A stretch of DNA of 51,855 bases. Origin: an uncultured Bacillota bacterium (lineage in GTDB: Bacteria > Bacillota > Clostridia > Oscillospirales > Oscillospiraceae). The translations under genes were made by a program, and so were the position numbers. The stretch spans positions 1-51,855 of the forward strand of contig CANDCW010000009.1 in the NCBI GenBank assembly GCA_947383275.1. The letters are read 5' to 3'. Positions 40,391 to 46,843 of this stretch are shown here, in pieces. The notes beneath the pieces were generated by a model that saw only the letters and a list, made by a program, of their open reading frames with translations, had not been told where the DNA came from and ran no database searches. Numbering within the stretch: the first letter of the stretch is position 1; every line of letters begins with the position of its first letter.

Positions 40391-41374
40391 ATGGACTATT
40401 ACGCTACCTTGGGCGATCCCTGCGCCAGACGAGAGGTCCTGGACGGGCTGTTTCAGGCGGGAATGACGGGCATCCGGGTGAACCTGTCCCACACCAGCTT
40501 GGACAAGTGCGGCGCTATTTTGGAGCGGATGTACTGGCCTGCAGCCTGCCAAGCGGGGCGGGAACAGGCCCATCTCATCTTGGACCTCCAGGGGCCGGAG
40601 CTGCGTGTGGGGGAGCTGCCCCGGGCAATCGCCCTGAGGGCGGGGGGAGACCTGCTGCTGGGAGATGGCGGTATTCCTGTTCCCCAGGCCATTTTGCAGG
40701 CCGCCTGCCCGGGCCAGCAGATCTCCATCGACGACGGCGCTCTGCTGCTGGAGATCAGGCGCTCAAGCCCCACCGTGCTGCTGTGCCGGGTCGTCCGGGG
40801 CGGGCCGCTGCGCAGCAAAAAGAGCCTTTCCCTGCTGGGGACGGAGGTGGACACCCCTACGCTCACCCCGGATGACTTGGATAATCTGGCCAAGGCGGGG
40901 CGGTTCGGCGTGACCCACATCCTCCAGCCCTTCGTCCGGGACCGGCGCGATGTGGACATCCTGCGGCGGACCCTGGACGGCCTGGGCCTGCCGCAGGTGA
41001 AGATCATGGCCAAGATTGAGGAGGACCGGGGCTACGGCAATCTGGACGAGATCATTGCTGCGGCGGACCAGGTGTGCATTGCCCGGGGGGACCTGGGCAA
41101 CTCCATGCCCCTGTGGAAGCTGCCCGGCATCCAGAAGGACATCGCCCGGCGGTGCCGGGCGGCGGGACGGGGCTTCTGCCTGGTGACCCAGCTGCTGTGG
41201 TCCATGGAGCAGCGGCCCGTGCCCACCCGGGCGGAGGTGAGCGACATCTACAATGGCGTGCTGGACGGCGCGTCCTCCCTCATGCTCACCGGGGAGACGG
41301 CAGCGGGCAGGTTCCCTGTCCAGGCCATGGACTATCTGGTAAAAACCGCTGGCGAAGCCCTGAGGACGATATAA
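40391..41374 (+). CDS. Short pyruvate kinase-like protein
   Basis: A 327-residue protein from the pyruvate kinase superfamily. Seen are YATLGDPCARREVLDGLFQAGMTGIRVNLSH (family: ATLGP...RLNFSH), DLQGPELRVG, KIMAKIEEDRGYGNLDEI (catalytic Lys and metal Glu), CIARGDLGNSMPLWKLP, and PTRAEVSDIYNGVLDGASSLMLTGETAAG. The C-terminal regulatory domain is absent: normal bacterial enzymes are 470-590 residues. The B domain is shortened. The K+-site NFSH is NLSH here. It may be an unregulated paralogue or have another substrate. The ATG follows GGGGGAGAATTT. Confidence 0.9.
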   Translation: MDYYATLGDPCARREVLDGLFQAGMTGIRVNLSHTSLDKCGAILERMYWPAACQAGREQAHLILDLQGPELRVGELPRAIALRAGGDLLLGDGGIPVPQAILQAACPGQQISIDDGALLLEIRRSSPTVLLCRVVRGGPLRSKKSLSLLGTEVDTPTLTPDDLDNLAKAGRFGVTHILQPFVRDRRDVDILRRTLDGLGLPQVKIMAKIEEDRGYGNLDEIIAAADQVCIARGDLGNSMPLWKLPGIQKDIARRCRAAGRGFCLVTQLLWSMEQRPVPTRAEVSDIYNGVLDGASSLMLTGETAAGRFPVQAMDYLVKTAGEALRTI

Positions 41375-41416
41375 AAGCCCCCCTGATATAGGATTGCCGC
41401 TATATCAGGGGGGCTT
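41375..41416. terminator. Hairpin between convergent genes, terminator for the small minus-strand gene
   Basis: A perfect 16-base inverted repeat AAGCCCCCCTGATATA with a 10-base loop. On the minus strand it is followed by TTTT, and on the plus strand by a poor T tract. Confidence 0.8.
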
Positions 41417-41421
41417 CCGCT

Positions 41422-41556
41422 TTAAGTTCCTTCGGCTTCCGCCTTTTCCTTGAGCGCCTTAATGGCGTAGTCCAAGGCGGGGATGCTCTTGGCTGTGCAA
41501 TATTGCTTCATGTTTTCCAATTCGCGGATGGCCTCTTTTGCTGTCATGTCACGCAT
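41422..41556 (-). CDS. Small hypothetical protein, 44 residues
   Basis: A small helical protein (MRDMTAKEAIRELENMKQYC..., ending KEKAEAEGT). The heptad-like pattern EAIRELENMK ... ALDYAIKALKEK resembles small phage or accessory-element hypothetical proteins. The ATG has AAAGGAGAG eight bases upstream, and the gene is followed by a minus-strand terminator, so expression is credible. The function is unknown. Confidence 0.7.
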   Translation of the reverse strand: MRDMTAKEAIRELENMKQYCTAKSIPALDYAIKALKEKAEAEGT

Positions 41557-41635
41557 AGCGCTCACTCTCCTTTGCTGCTGTTATTTTACCACAACATTGA
41601 GGAGATTGCAAGGGATTTGCTTGTGACTTTTGCCC

Positions 41636-42286
41636 TTAATACTCCTTCCCCGCCGCCACGCGGCAGGAGATGAGGTAGGAGACCGCCAGCGCCGCCAGTC
41701 CGGCCGCGGGCAGCAGGGCGGCTCCCACCCCCAGGGCAGTGGGGGTCAGGAGGTCCATGCCCTTCAGCATGGACATATCCAGCACGCCTGCCTTGACCAA
41801 CAGGATCACGGCGATGATTGGGATGAAAATGACAGCGAACAGATAGGGCCGGGCCCGCTCCGGCCCCAGCTTGTAGCTCAGGGGCAGGAGGATGGTGGGG
41901 ATGAACAGGCCGATGGCGGTGGACACCATCAGGGTGAGGAACATCTCCAGGGGCTCCGCCTGCTGGGCCAGATACAGCAGGGCAATGCCCGCCAGGCCGA
42001 GGGCCACGGTGAACAGGGACAGCAGCAGCACGAAGAGGTAGCGGGCTCCTACCACCCGGTTCCGGCCCAAGGGGAGGGACATGGCGTACCGGTCCCACTT
42101 GGACAGTTCGTCGTAGGCGAAAGCGGAGATGGGCAGCACGGCCAGAATCATCTGGACAAAGGTGATGATAAAGCCGTAGTCAAAGAAGTCCAGGTAGGCC
42201 AGAACAGCGTAAACTACCATAAGAAGCAGATAGGATTTCAGTGTCTTGCGCATGACAAGGAGGTCTTTCCAGATCAAACCGGTCAT
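41636..42286 (-). CDS. ABC-2 type transporter permease
   Basis: A 216-residue membrane protein with about six helices of the ABC-2 permease type (YtrC-like). It begins LIWKDLLVMRKTLKSYLL and contains AYDELSKWDRYAMSLPLGRNRVVGARY, typical of this family. It forms the membrane part of the exporter with the ATPase encoded just upstream, to which it is coupled by an ATGA overlap. The ribosome site is AAAGGAGAAACAAA. The substrate is unknown. Confidence 0.92.
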   Translation of the reverse strand: MTGLIWKDLLVMRKTLKSYLLLMVVYAVLAYLDFFDYGFIITFVQMILAVLPISAFAYDELSKWDRYAMSLPLGRNRVVGARYLFVLLLSLFTVALGLAGIALLYLAQQAEPLEMFLTLMVSTAIGLFIPTILLPLSYKLGPERARPYLFAVIFIPIIAVILLVKAGVLDMSMLKGMDLLTPTALGVGAALLPAAGLAALAVSYLISCRVAAGKEY

Positions 42287-43143
42287 TTTGTTTCTCCTTT
42301 CCCAACAAAGAGCATGATGTCCTCCAGGGTGGTCCGCTCCACCATGAGCATGGGGTACTTCCGGGCGAAGGCCTTCCGGTCGGCCACCAGGGCCTCGCAG
42401 CCGAAGGCTCCCCGCCGGGTGCGCAGCAGGTCCCGGGGGTCGATAGTCGCCAGCTGGGCGGCGGTGCAGCCCACCCGGCCGTAGGAGTCCAGGATGGCGT
42501 CCTTGGCGTCGGACAGCACCACCTGCCCCTGGTGGATGTAGGCGATGTAGTCGGCCACCTTCTCCAGGTCGGAGGTGATGTGGCTGGACATGAGGATGCC
42601 GTGGTCCTCGTCCTGAATGAAGCCTAAAAATTCGTCCAGAATCTCGTCCCGGACCACCGGGTCCAGCCCGGCGGTGGCCTCGTCCAGAATGAGCAGCTTG
42701 GGCCGGTGGGCCAGGGCGGCGGACAGGGACAGCTTCATCTTCATCCCCCGGGAAAACTCCTTGATGAGCTTTTTTTCCGGCAGGCCAAATTTCTCCAGAT
42801 AGGACCGGAACAGCGTCTGGTCCCATTTTTTGTAGGCGGGGGCCAGCACCTTGCCCACATCCAGGGGGCGGAGGGTGTCGTGGAAAAAGCACTCGTCCAG
42901 CACCAGCCCAATGTCCTGCTTGGCCAGCCGCTCTTCACAGATGTTGTCGTACCCCAGCAGGGTAATCTCCCCCGCGTCCCGATGGATCAGGTTCAGGATG
43001 CACTTGATGGTGGTGGTTTTGCCCGCGCCGTTTTCGCCGATGAGCCCCAGGATGGAGCCGCCAGGGAGGGTCAGGTCGATATGGTTCAGGGCGAAGTCCC
43101 CATAGGACTTGCAGAGCCCTCGAATTTCAATGCAGTTTTTCAT
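42283..43143 (-). CDS. ABC transporter ATP-binding protein (YtrB-like)
   Basis: A 286-residue nucleotide-binding subunit. Walker A is GLIGENGAGKTTTIKCIL, the signature is EFSRGMKMKLSL (a degenerate 'LSGGQ' reading SRGMK, common in YtrB-like proteins), and Walker B is LLILDEATAGLD, followed by the H-loop MSSHI. The C-terminal 70 residues are an extension common in this group. The start codon overlaps the stop of the GntR gene by one base. Confidence 0.94.
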   Translation of the reverse strand: MKNCIEIRGLCKSYGDFALNHIDLTLPGGSILGLIGENGAGKTTTIKCILNLIHRDAGEITLLGYDNICEERLAKQDIGLVLDECFFHDTLRPLDVGKVLAPAYKKWDQTLFRSYLEKFGLPEKKLIKEFSRGMKMKLSLSAALAHRPKLLILDEATAGLDPVVRDEILDEFLGFIQDEDHGILMSSHITSDLEKVADYIAYIHQGQVVLSDAKDAILDSYGRVGCTAAQLATIDPRDLLRTRRGAFGCEALVADRKAFARKYPMLMVERTTLEDIMLFVGKGETK

Positions 43144-43520
43144 TATTCTTCCCCTTTATATAGGATATCGAGCATTTCATGAAGGTCCTCCAGGGGGAAG
43201 GCGCCCTTCCGGGCCTCCTCCACTGCCTGGGACAGTTTTTCCTCCACCTTCCGCAGCTGGGCCTCCCGCAGCAGCTCCCAGTTCTGGGGGGCTACGAAGC
43301 AGCCCTTCCCCGGGACGTTTTCCAAAAAACCGTCCCGTTCCAGCTCCTCGTAGGCCCGCTTGGTGGTGATGACAGAGATGCGAAGCTCCTTGGCCAGCAG
43401 CCGCATGGAGGGCAGGGCGTCCCCCGCCGGCAGGCTCCCCGCCATGATCTGTTCCTTGACCTGGTCGGCGATCTGTTCATAGATGGGCTTTCCGCTGGCG
43501 TTGCTTAGTATAATATCCAT
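43143..43520 (-). CDS. GntR family transcriptional regulator (YtrA subfamily)
   Basis: A 125-residue GntR regulator. The N-terminal winged helix is PIYEQIADQVKEQIMAGSLPAGDALPSMRLLAKELRISVITTKRAYEELERDGFLENVPGKG. Only a short C-terminal helical dimerisation tail follows, as in YtrA. It probably represses its own operon through the palindrome at 43605-43618. In B. subtilis the related operon answers to cell-wall antibiotics. First gene of the three-gene operon. Confidence 0.93.
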   Translation of the reverse strand: MDIILSNASGKPIYEQIADQVKEQIMAGSLPAGDALPSMRLLAKELRISVITTKRAYEELERDGFLENVPGKGCFVAPQNWELLREAQLRKVEEKLSQAVEEARKGAFPLEDLHEMLDILYKGEE

Positions 43521-43604
43521 TTGGCCTGCCTTTCAACAGCGGGGCGGTCCGGCTGCCGGCCTGTGCACGGGTCCCACGCCGGGGCGCCGCTGTCATGTTG
43601 GATT

Positions 43605-43618
43605 TAGTGTATATATAC
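43605..43618. promoter_or_regulatory. Candidate GntR/YtrA operator
   Basis: AGTGTATATATACT is a near-perfect palindrome of 14 bases placed just downstream of the minus-strand promoter, around the expected transcription start. The position is typical of a repressor site. Confidence 0.55.
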
Positions 43619-43627
43619 TATATGCAC

Positions 43628-43655
43628 AGTATAACATGTTTTTTCCGTCTGTCAA
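43628..43655 (-). promoter_or_regulatory. Sigma-A promoter of the GntR/ABC operon
   Basis: Minus strand: TTGACA, 16 bases, TATACT, about 110 bases upstream of the regulator gene. Confidence 0.7.
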
Positions 43656-43664
43656 GAGGGTTAT

Positions 43665-43708
43665 TAAAAAAACAGACATCCCTTCCCTTTGGAAAGGATG
43701 CCTGTTTC
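43665..43708 (-). terminator. Rho-independent terminator of the DUF4397 gene
   Basis: Minus strand: AAACAGGCATCCTTTCC and GGGAAGGGATGTCTGTTT form a stem with small mismatches, followed by TTTTTTT. Confidence 0.8.
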
Positions 43709-43722
43709 CCTATGGAAATGAA

Positions 43723-44700
43723 TCAGTCCACCAAGATCATGTTTTGAATATTGTTGCGCCCACTCCCGTTTTGGAGCAGATAGACGGTGTAGACGTTCCC
43801 GGCGGAAACGTCCAAAAGGAGAGAGCCGAAAGTTTCATAAGGCGGATAGACCCCCAACCAGGCGGGATCCAGGGTCTCGATTCCCAGCATGGGAGGCATA
43901 GGGGCAAGATTGGTGTCGGCGTAGAAAAATTGATAGTTCCCGGGCATGATGCTCCGGAACGCGGCGGTCTCCTTGTACCGCAGGTCGCTGTAGACCACCC
44001 GGCCGTCGCTCATGACAACGTCCAGCGGTCCGCTGTTATAGGCCAGGTTGCCCACGCGGAAGCTGGCCGTCCGGCCAGAGGATGGGCAGCAGATGTCGGG
44101 GATCTGAAGCAGATCCAGCCCGGAGGCGGTTCTGATTATGGCGGTAGTGGTGAGGTCGTTTGCCTGGAAGGGCATGGATCTTTGGATATAGACACGGCCA
44201 TTGTTGCCGGTGACCGTTACCGTCTGATAGCCGGAGCGGACCCGGCCATAACCGGTAATTGCAGCGTAGCCCAGCCGGTTGACAAATCTGCTGTTTCCAA
44301 CCCGGATCCGGAGGGAGGAATAGCCGTAGGCCGCATTCAGAAACCGTGTTGTGGATGTGCATGGCTGAGTGATAGACCCTCCGCCTGGGTAGACGGGTCC
44401 GCCCTCACCAGGGTAGGGCAGGGGGATAACTGGCTGCGCCGGGGTGTTGTTTCCGGGGTAGACGGGTCCGCCCTCACCGGGGTAGGGCAGGGGGATAACC
44501 GGTTCCACCGGAATGTCGTTTCCGGGGTAGACGGGCCCGCCCTCACCGGGGTAGGGCAGGGGGATAACCGGTTCCACCGGAATATCGTTTCCAGGGTAGA
44601 CGGGCCCCCCGGCACCTACTTCAGGCAGGGGAATGACCGGTTCTGATTCACCGGCCCGGCCTGCCTGCGAAAGATAATAATAAAAACGATTTGAACTCAT
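43723..44700 (-). CDS. DUF4397 protein with a Pro/Gly-rich repeat region
   Basis: A 325-residue protein. Residues 20-111 are four 23-residue copies of a 'PVIPLPYPGEGGPVYPGN' type repeat. Residues 118-325 hold a DUF4397 domain: TRFLNAAYGYSSLRIRVGN, ITGYGRVRSGYQTVTVTGNNG and SFRVGNLAYNSGPLDVVMSDG suggest two tandem beta units. No signal peptide is seen, so a spore- or envelope-surface location is only a guess. The start is uncertain: ATG 44700 has no clear ribosome site, while GTG 44730 has AAGGAG three bases upstream. The frame extends to 44793. Confidence 0.82.
   Translation of the reverse strand: MSSNRFYYYLSQAGRAGESEPVIPLPEVGAGGPVYPGNDIPVEPVIPLPYPGEGGPVYPGNDIPVEPVIPLPYPGEGGPVYPGNNTPAQPVIPLPYPGEGGPVYPGGGSITQPCTSTTRFLNAAYGYSSLRIRVGNSRFVNRLGYAAITGYGRVRSGYQTVTVTGNNGRVYIQRSMPFQANDLTTTAIIRTASGLDLLQIPDICCPSSGRTASFRVGNLAYNSGPLDVVMSDGRVVYSDLRYKETAAFRSIMPGNYQFFYADTNLAPMPPMLGIETLDPAWLGVYPPYETFGSLLLDVSAGNVYTVYLLQNGSGRNNIQNMILVD
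44368..44643 (-). repeat. 69-bp tandem repeat, four copies
   Basis: Four in-frame 69-base units encode 23 residues each. The middle copies are nearly identical at DNA level and the outer two have drifted, as expected for replication-slippage repeats. Confidence 0.85.
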
Positions 44701-44793
44701 ATCGCATAAGACGGGAAGCGTAGTTCCCACGTGCTCCTTTCTAGTGGCGCTGTACCATTTTATGTATACAACGCCGGAGCTGTGCGCTGCCAT

Positions 44794-44893
44794 AGCATAA
44801 GTGAAATAAAGGGGGCATCCGGGTCAAACTATCTTGAGAGCCCGGAAGCGCCCGTGTGGGTGAGGCGCCCAGCACTGGGATTTGGCATCGTAA
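44794..44893. other. Intergenic region with three consecutive hairpins
   Basis: No gene is seen. CCGGGTCAA/TTGA-CCCGG (44819-44845), GCGCC/GGCGC (44848-44868) and CCAG/CTGG (44869-44878) make three adjacent stems in 60 bases. This may be an RNA leader or a structured RNA; no known riboswitch class was recognised. Confidence 0.4.
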
Positions 44894-45214
44894 GGGGAAG
44901 AGAAACATGATTTTTTTCATAGCGGGAGGGGGACGGCCCTCTTCTTTGGCGCCGGAGTTGAAATGTGGTCCCCTTCCGGTGCAGCTATCCGGCAGGGAAA
45001 GTACCGTTTAACGGTGGAATTGCTGGAGGCGCACAGTCAGCCGCTTTACGCCCCTGTGGAGGGAAGCATGGGACGCACCATTCATGAGAGCCTCCGGGCG
45101 GATGTGACGTATCGTTTTTGGAATGGGGAAGACCTGCTGTTTCAGCACACGGACCGGTGTGCCAGCTTCAAATATTCAGATTCCCGTAAAAATTTTAAAA
45201 AAAGACTTGACTAG
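44894..45214 (+). pseudogene. C-terminal remnant resembling tocopherol cyclase-like protein
   Basis: An open frame without a good start or ribosome site; the first ATG is at 44963. The residues KYRLTVELLEAHSQPLYAPV, SMGRTIHESLRADVTYRFW and DLLFQHTDRCASF look like the last strands of the tocopherol-cyclase-like family found in Firmicutes (family length about 300 residues). Roughly the last 80 residues remain, so this is probably the decayed end of a deleted gene. The assignment rests on recalled family pattern only. Confidence 0.45.
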
Positions 45215-45234
45215 CGGGAAAAAGCTGATATAAT
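45207..45234 (+). promoter_or_regulatory. Sigma-A promoter of tRNA-Ser
   Basis: TTGACT, 16 bases, TATAAT, 40 bases upstream of the mature tRNA. It overlaps the end of the gene remnant. Confidence 0.8.
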
Positions 45235-45274
45235 ACATGATGTTGTCCAGTGAACCCGGAACAGCAGTACACAT

Positions 45275-45364
45275 GCAGTAGTATCGAAGTGGTCATAACG
45301 AGCACGACTGGAAATCGTGTAGCCTGATAAGGGCTCGAGGGTTCGAATCCCTCCTACTGCGCCA
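45275..45364 (+). tRNA. tRNA-Ser (anticodon GGA)
   Basis: A 90-base class II tRNA. The acceptor arms GCAGTAG/CTACTGC pair fully, followed by discriminator G and an encoded CCA. The anticodon stem CACGA/TCGTG encloses loop CTGGAAA, giving GGA (serine, UCC/UCU). The long variable arm GCCTGATAAGGGC and T arm GAGGGTTCGAATCCCTC are clear. Confidence 0.97.
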
Positions 45365-45406
45365 AAAATAAGACAGACCGCCAAGGGGTTGGTCTGTCTT
45401 ATTTTT
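45365..45406 (+). terminator. Rho-independent terminator of tRNA-Ser
   Basis: AAAATAAGACAGACC and GGTCTGTCTTATTTTT pair perfectly with an 11-base loop and end in a T run. Confidence 0.95.
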
Positions 45407-45505
45407 GTTAAAATTTTCTTGATTGGATGCACATAAACGTACAACTTTTATAACTTAGCTCCCATTGGCAGCAGCATATTTCAAAATACTGATTGGGAGG
45501 CAAAA

Positions 45506-46138
45506 ATGTATATCAATAAAATGTGCGGATGTGTGCTTACAGAGTTAAATGATATAAAATCAACCGCACAAATTAAGGGACTTCTGGACACCTATACTCC
45601 AGAGACATCAAAAAGCATACTCTGGAAATATTGGAAAGCTACTCTTGACCCCAAATTATGTCTGGAATGCGCAAGCCATCATGGAAAAATCTATGCGATT
45701 GATGAACTTCCGGATATTGAGCCTCCGCTACACCCTAACTGTCGCTGTACAATAGACCGAATGGATGCAATTGTGGTGGGAGGCGCAACAAAAGATGGAG
45801 AAAATGGAGCGGATTATTGGCTTGTTCATTATGGGAAGTTGCCCGACCATTATATTTCAGAGGATGACCTTTGTGCATTAGGCTGGAGACATGGAAAGCC
45901 GCCAAAGCGATTTGCCCCAGGAAAAATGTTTTTTGGAGGGATCTATGATAACGACGATGGTCATCTCCCTTCAACGGCTGGACGTATCTGGTATGAGGCA
46001 GATATCAATTACTATGAAGGGCGGCGAAATGGTCATCGCATCCTTTTTTCAAATGATGGGCTGATTTTTGCAACATACGATCATTACAGAACATTTTATG
46101 AGATTTATGCAGGAGGTACGGAATGGACAACAGAGTAA
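45506..46138 (+). CDS. MuF-like/barnase polymorphic toxin (putative RNase)
   Basis: A 210-residue fusion. Residues 1-95 resemble the C-terminal end of phage minor head (Mu gpF/SPP1 gp7-like) proteins: SILWKYWKATLDPKLCLECASHHGK and LHPNCRCTID. Residues 105-205 are a barnase RNase: LPDHYISEDDLCALGW, WYEADINYY (Glu equivalent to E73), RRNGHRILFSND (both Arg) and TYDHYRTFYEIY (His equivalent to H102). The position of barnase Lys27 is Glu here, an unusual change. No signal peptide. Base use is AT-richer than the neighbours. The ATG follows GGGAGGCAAAA. A barstar gene overlaps its end. Confidence 0.88.
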   Translation: MYINKMCGCVLTELNDIKSTAQIKGLLDTYTPETSKSILWKYWKATLDPKLCLECASHHGKIYAIDELPDIEPPLHPNCRCTIDRMDAIVVGGATKDGENGADYWLVHYGKLPDHYISEDDLCALGWRHGKPPKRFAPGKMFFGGIYDNDDGHLPSTAGRIWYEADINYYEGRRNGHRILFSNDGLIFATYDHYRTFYEIYAGGTEWTTE

Positions 46139-46464
46139 AAGTAACCTTAAATTTTACAAGTTGTAAATATATGAGTGAACTCTTTAAGGAAATGCGCACA
46201 AAAATGGAGTGGGATGATGATCTAGGTGAAAATCTAAGCGCTTTATGGGATATTCTTCGAGGAATGCCTTACAAGGGTGATGACTTTACAATTATTCGTC
46301 CTCGAAACTTTACTGGAATTCCACACGGAGAAAATACTGCGTTTACAAATTATGTGGATAAAATCTGTTCTATTTTTCAAAAAGCCCAGAATCGAAACAT
46401 CCTCACTGTCCAGATTGAATATACAGATAACAAAACCGAAAATATTTCTGCTTATATGGTCTAA
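46123..46464 (+). CDS. Barstar-family immunity protein
   Basis: A 113-residue inhibitor of the preceding RNase. The barstar hallmark is WDDDLGENLSALWDILRGMP (family: YYGENLDALWD). An N-terminal beta strand with VKVTLNFTSCKYMSELFKEMRTKM precedes it, and a C-terminal strand (ILTVQIEY) follows. It is longer than barstar (90 residues) by an insertion after the core helix. It overlaps the toxin gene by 16 bases with AGGAGGTACGGA before the ATG, as expected for a toxin-immunity pair. Confidence 0.88.
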   Translation: MDNRVKVTLNFTSCKYMSELFKEMRTKMEWDDDLGENLSALWDILRGMPYKGDDFTIIRPRNFTGIPHGENTAFTNYVDKICSIFQKAQNRNILTVQIEYTDNKTENISAYMV

Positions 46465-46518
46465 AAGCTGTGGCATCTAAAGTGTTCGGCACTGCCAACC
46501 TGTGCCGCCCAAAAAGAT

Positions 46519-46645
46519 GCAGGCGAAAAACACCGCGTAGAAATGCGGTGTTCCAGCCTGTCGAAAAGAGGCCTGCCTTCTTTTCTTTGGTCAGGCCACT
46601 TTTCGACAAGCCGGGGGCTTGACATGAGAGGTCAAGCCCTTTTTT
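46519..46645 (+). ncRNA. Candidate structured RNA: three consecutive stems with terminal T run
   Basis: Stem 1: CAGGC...GCCTG enclosing AACACCGC/GCGGTGTT (46520-46560). Stem 2: TGTCGAAAAGAGGCCTG with a 17-base partner, one mismatch (46559-46608). Stem 3: GGGCTTGAC/GTCAAGCCC followed by TTTTTT (46615-46645), a good intrinsic terminator. The rest of the 46465-46677 gap holds no gene. It could be an independent small RNA or an attenuator of the regulator operon. Confidence 0.5.
46615..46645 (+). terminator. Rho-independent terminator (stem 3 of the structured region)
   Basis: A perfect 9-base stem GGGCTTGAC/GTCAAGCCC around ATGAGAG followed by T6. It may end the toxin-barstar transcript or the structured RNA. 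Confidence 0.85.
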
Positions 46646-46677
46646 CATGCCAGAAAACTAAGAAGGAGATATTGCGA

Positions 46678-46821
46678 ATGGCCGATGAAAAATCGAAAAA
46701 CCTGATTGGCGCAGACGGTCCGGGCAAAGACCCGGCGAAGGAAGATAAGAAACCGGAGATTCCCAAAGAGCAGAAAGCAGAAAACAAAACTCCACACAAA
46801 ATTCATAATTCTCTGCTATAA
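46678..46821 (+). CDS. Small hypothetical protein, 47 residues
   Basis: A very hydrophilic, Lys/Glu/Pro-rich peptide (starts MADEKSKNLIGADG, ends HKIHNSLL) without membrane helix. The ATG has AAGGAG nine bases before it, which is the main support. Its end overlaps the -10 of the regulator promoter. Disordered; function unknown; could be a chance frame. Confidence 0.45.
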   Translation: MADEKSKNLIGADGPGKDPAKEDKKPEIPKEQKAENKTPHKIHNSLL

Positions 46822-46822
46822 T
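46817..46822 (+). promoter_or_regulatory. Possible -10 of the response regulator operon
   Basis: TATAAT 22 bases before the regulator ATG, without a normal -35 but with CTCCACA 27 bases upstream. The same box occurs before the ABC genes, which suggests activator-dependent use. Confidence 0.5.
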
Positions 46823-46843
46823 CGCGTTGGTGAGGTGAATCAC

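Noticed and set aside
44368..44643. Regularly spaced repeats considered as a CRISPR array
   Set aside because: The units are contiguous 69-base in-frame coding repeats without unique spacers, and no cas genes are present.
45365..46465. A complete genomic island integrated at tRNA-Ser
   Set aside because: The AT-rich toxin pair next to the tRNA is suggestive, but no integrase and no repeated copy of the tRNA 3' end was seen in the window.
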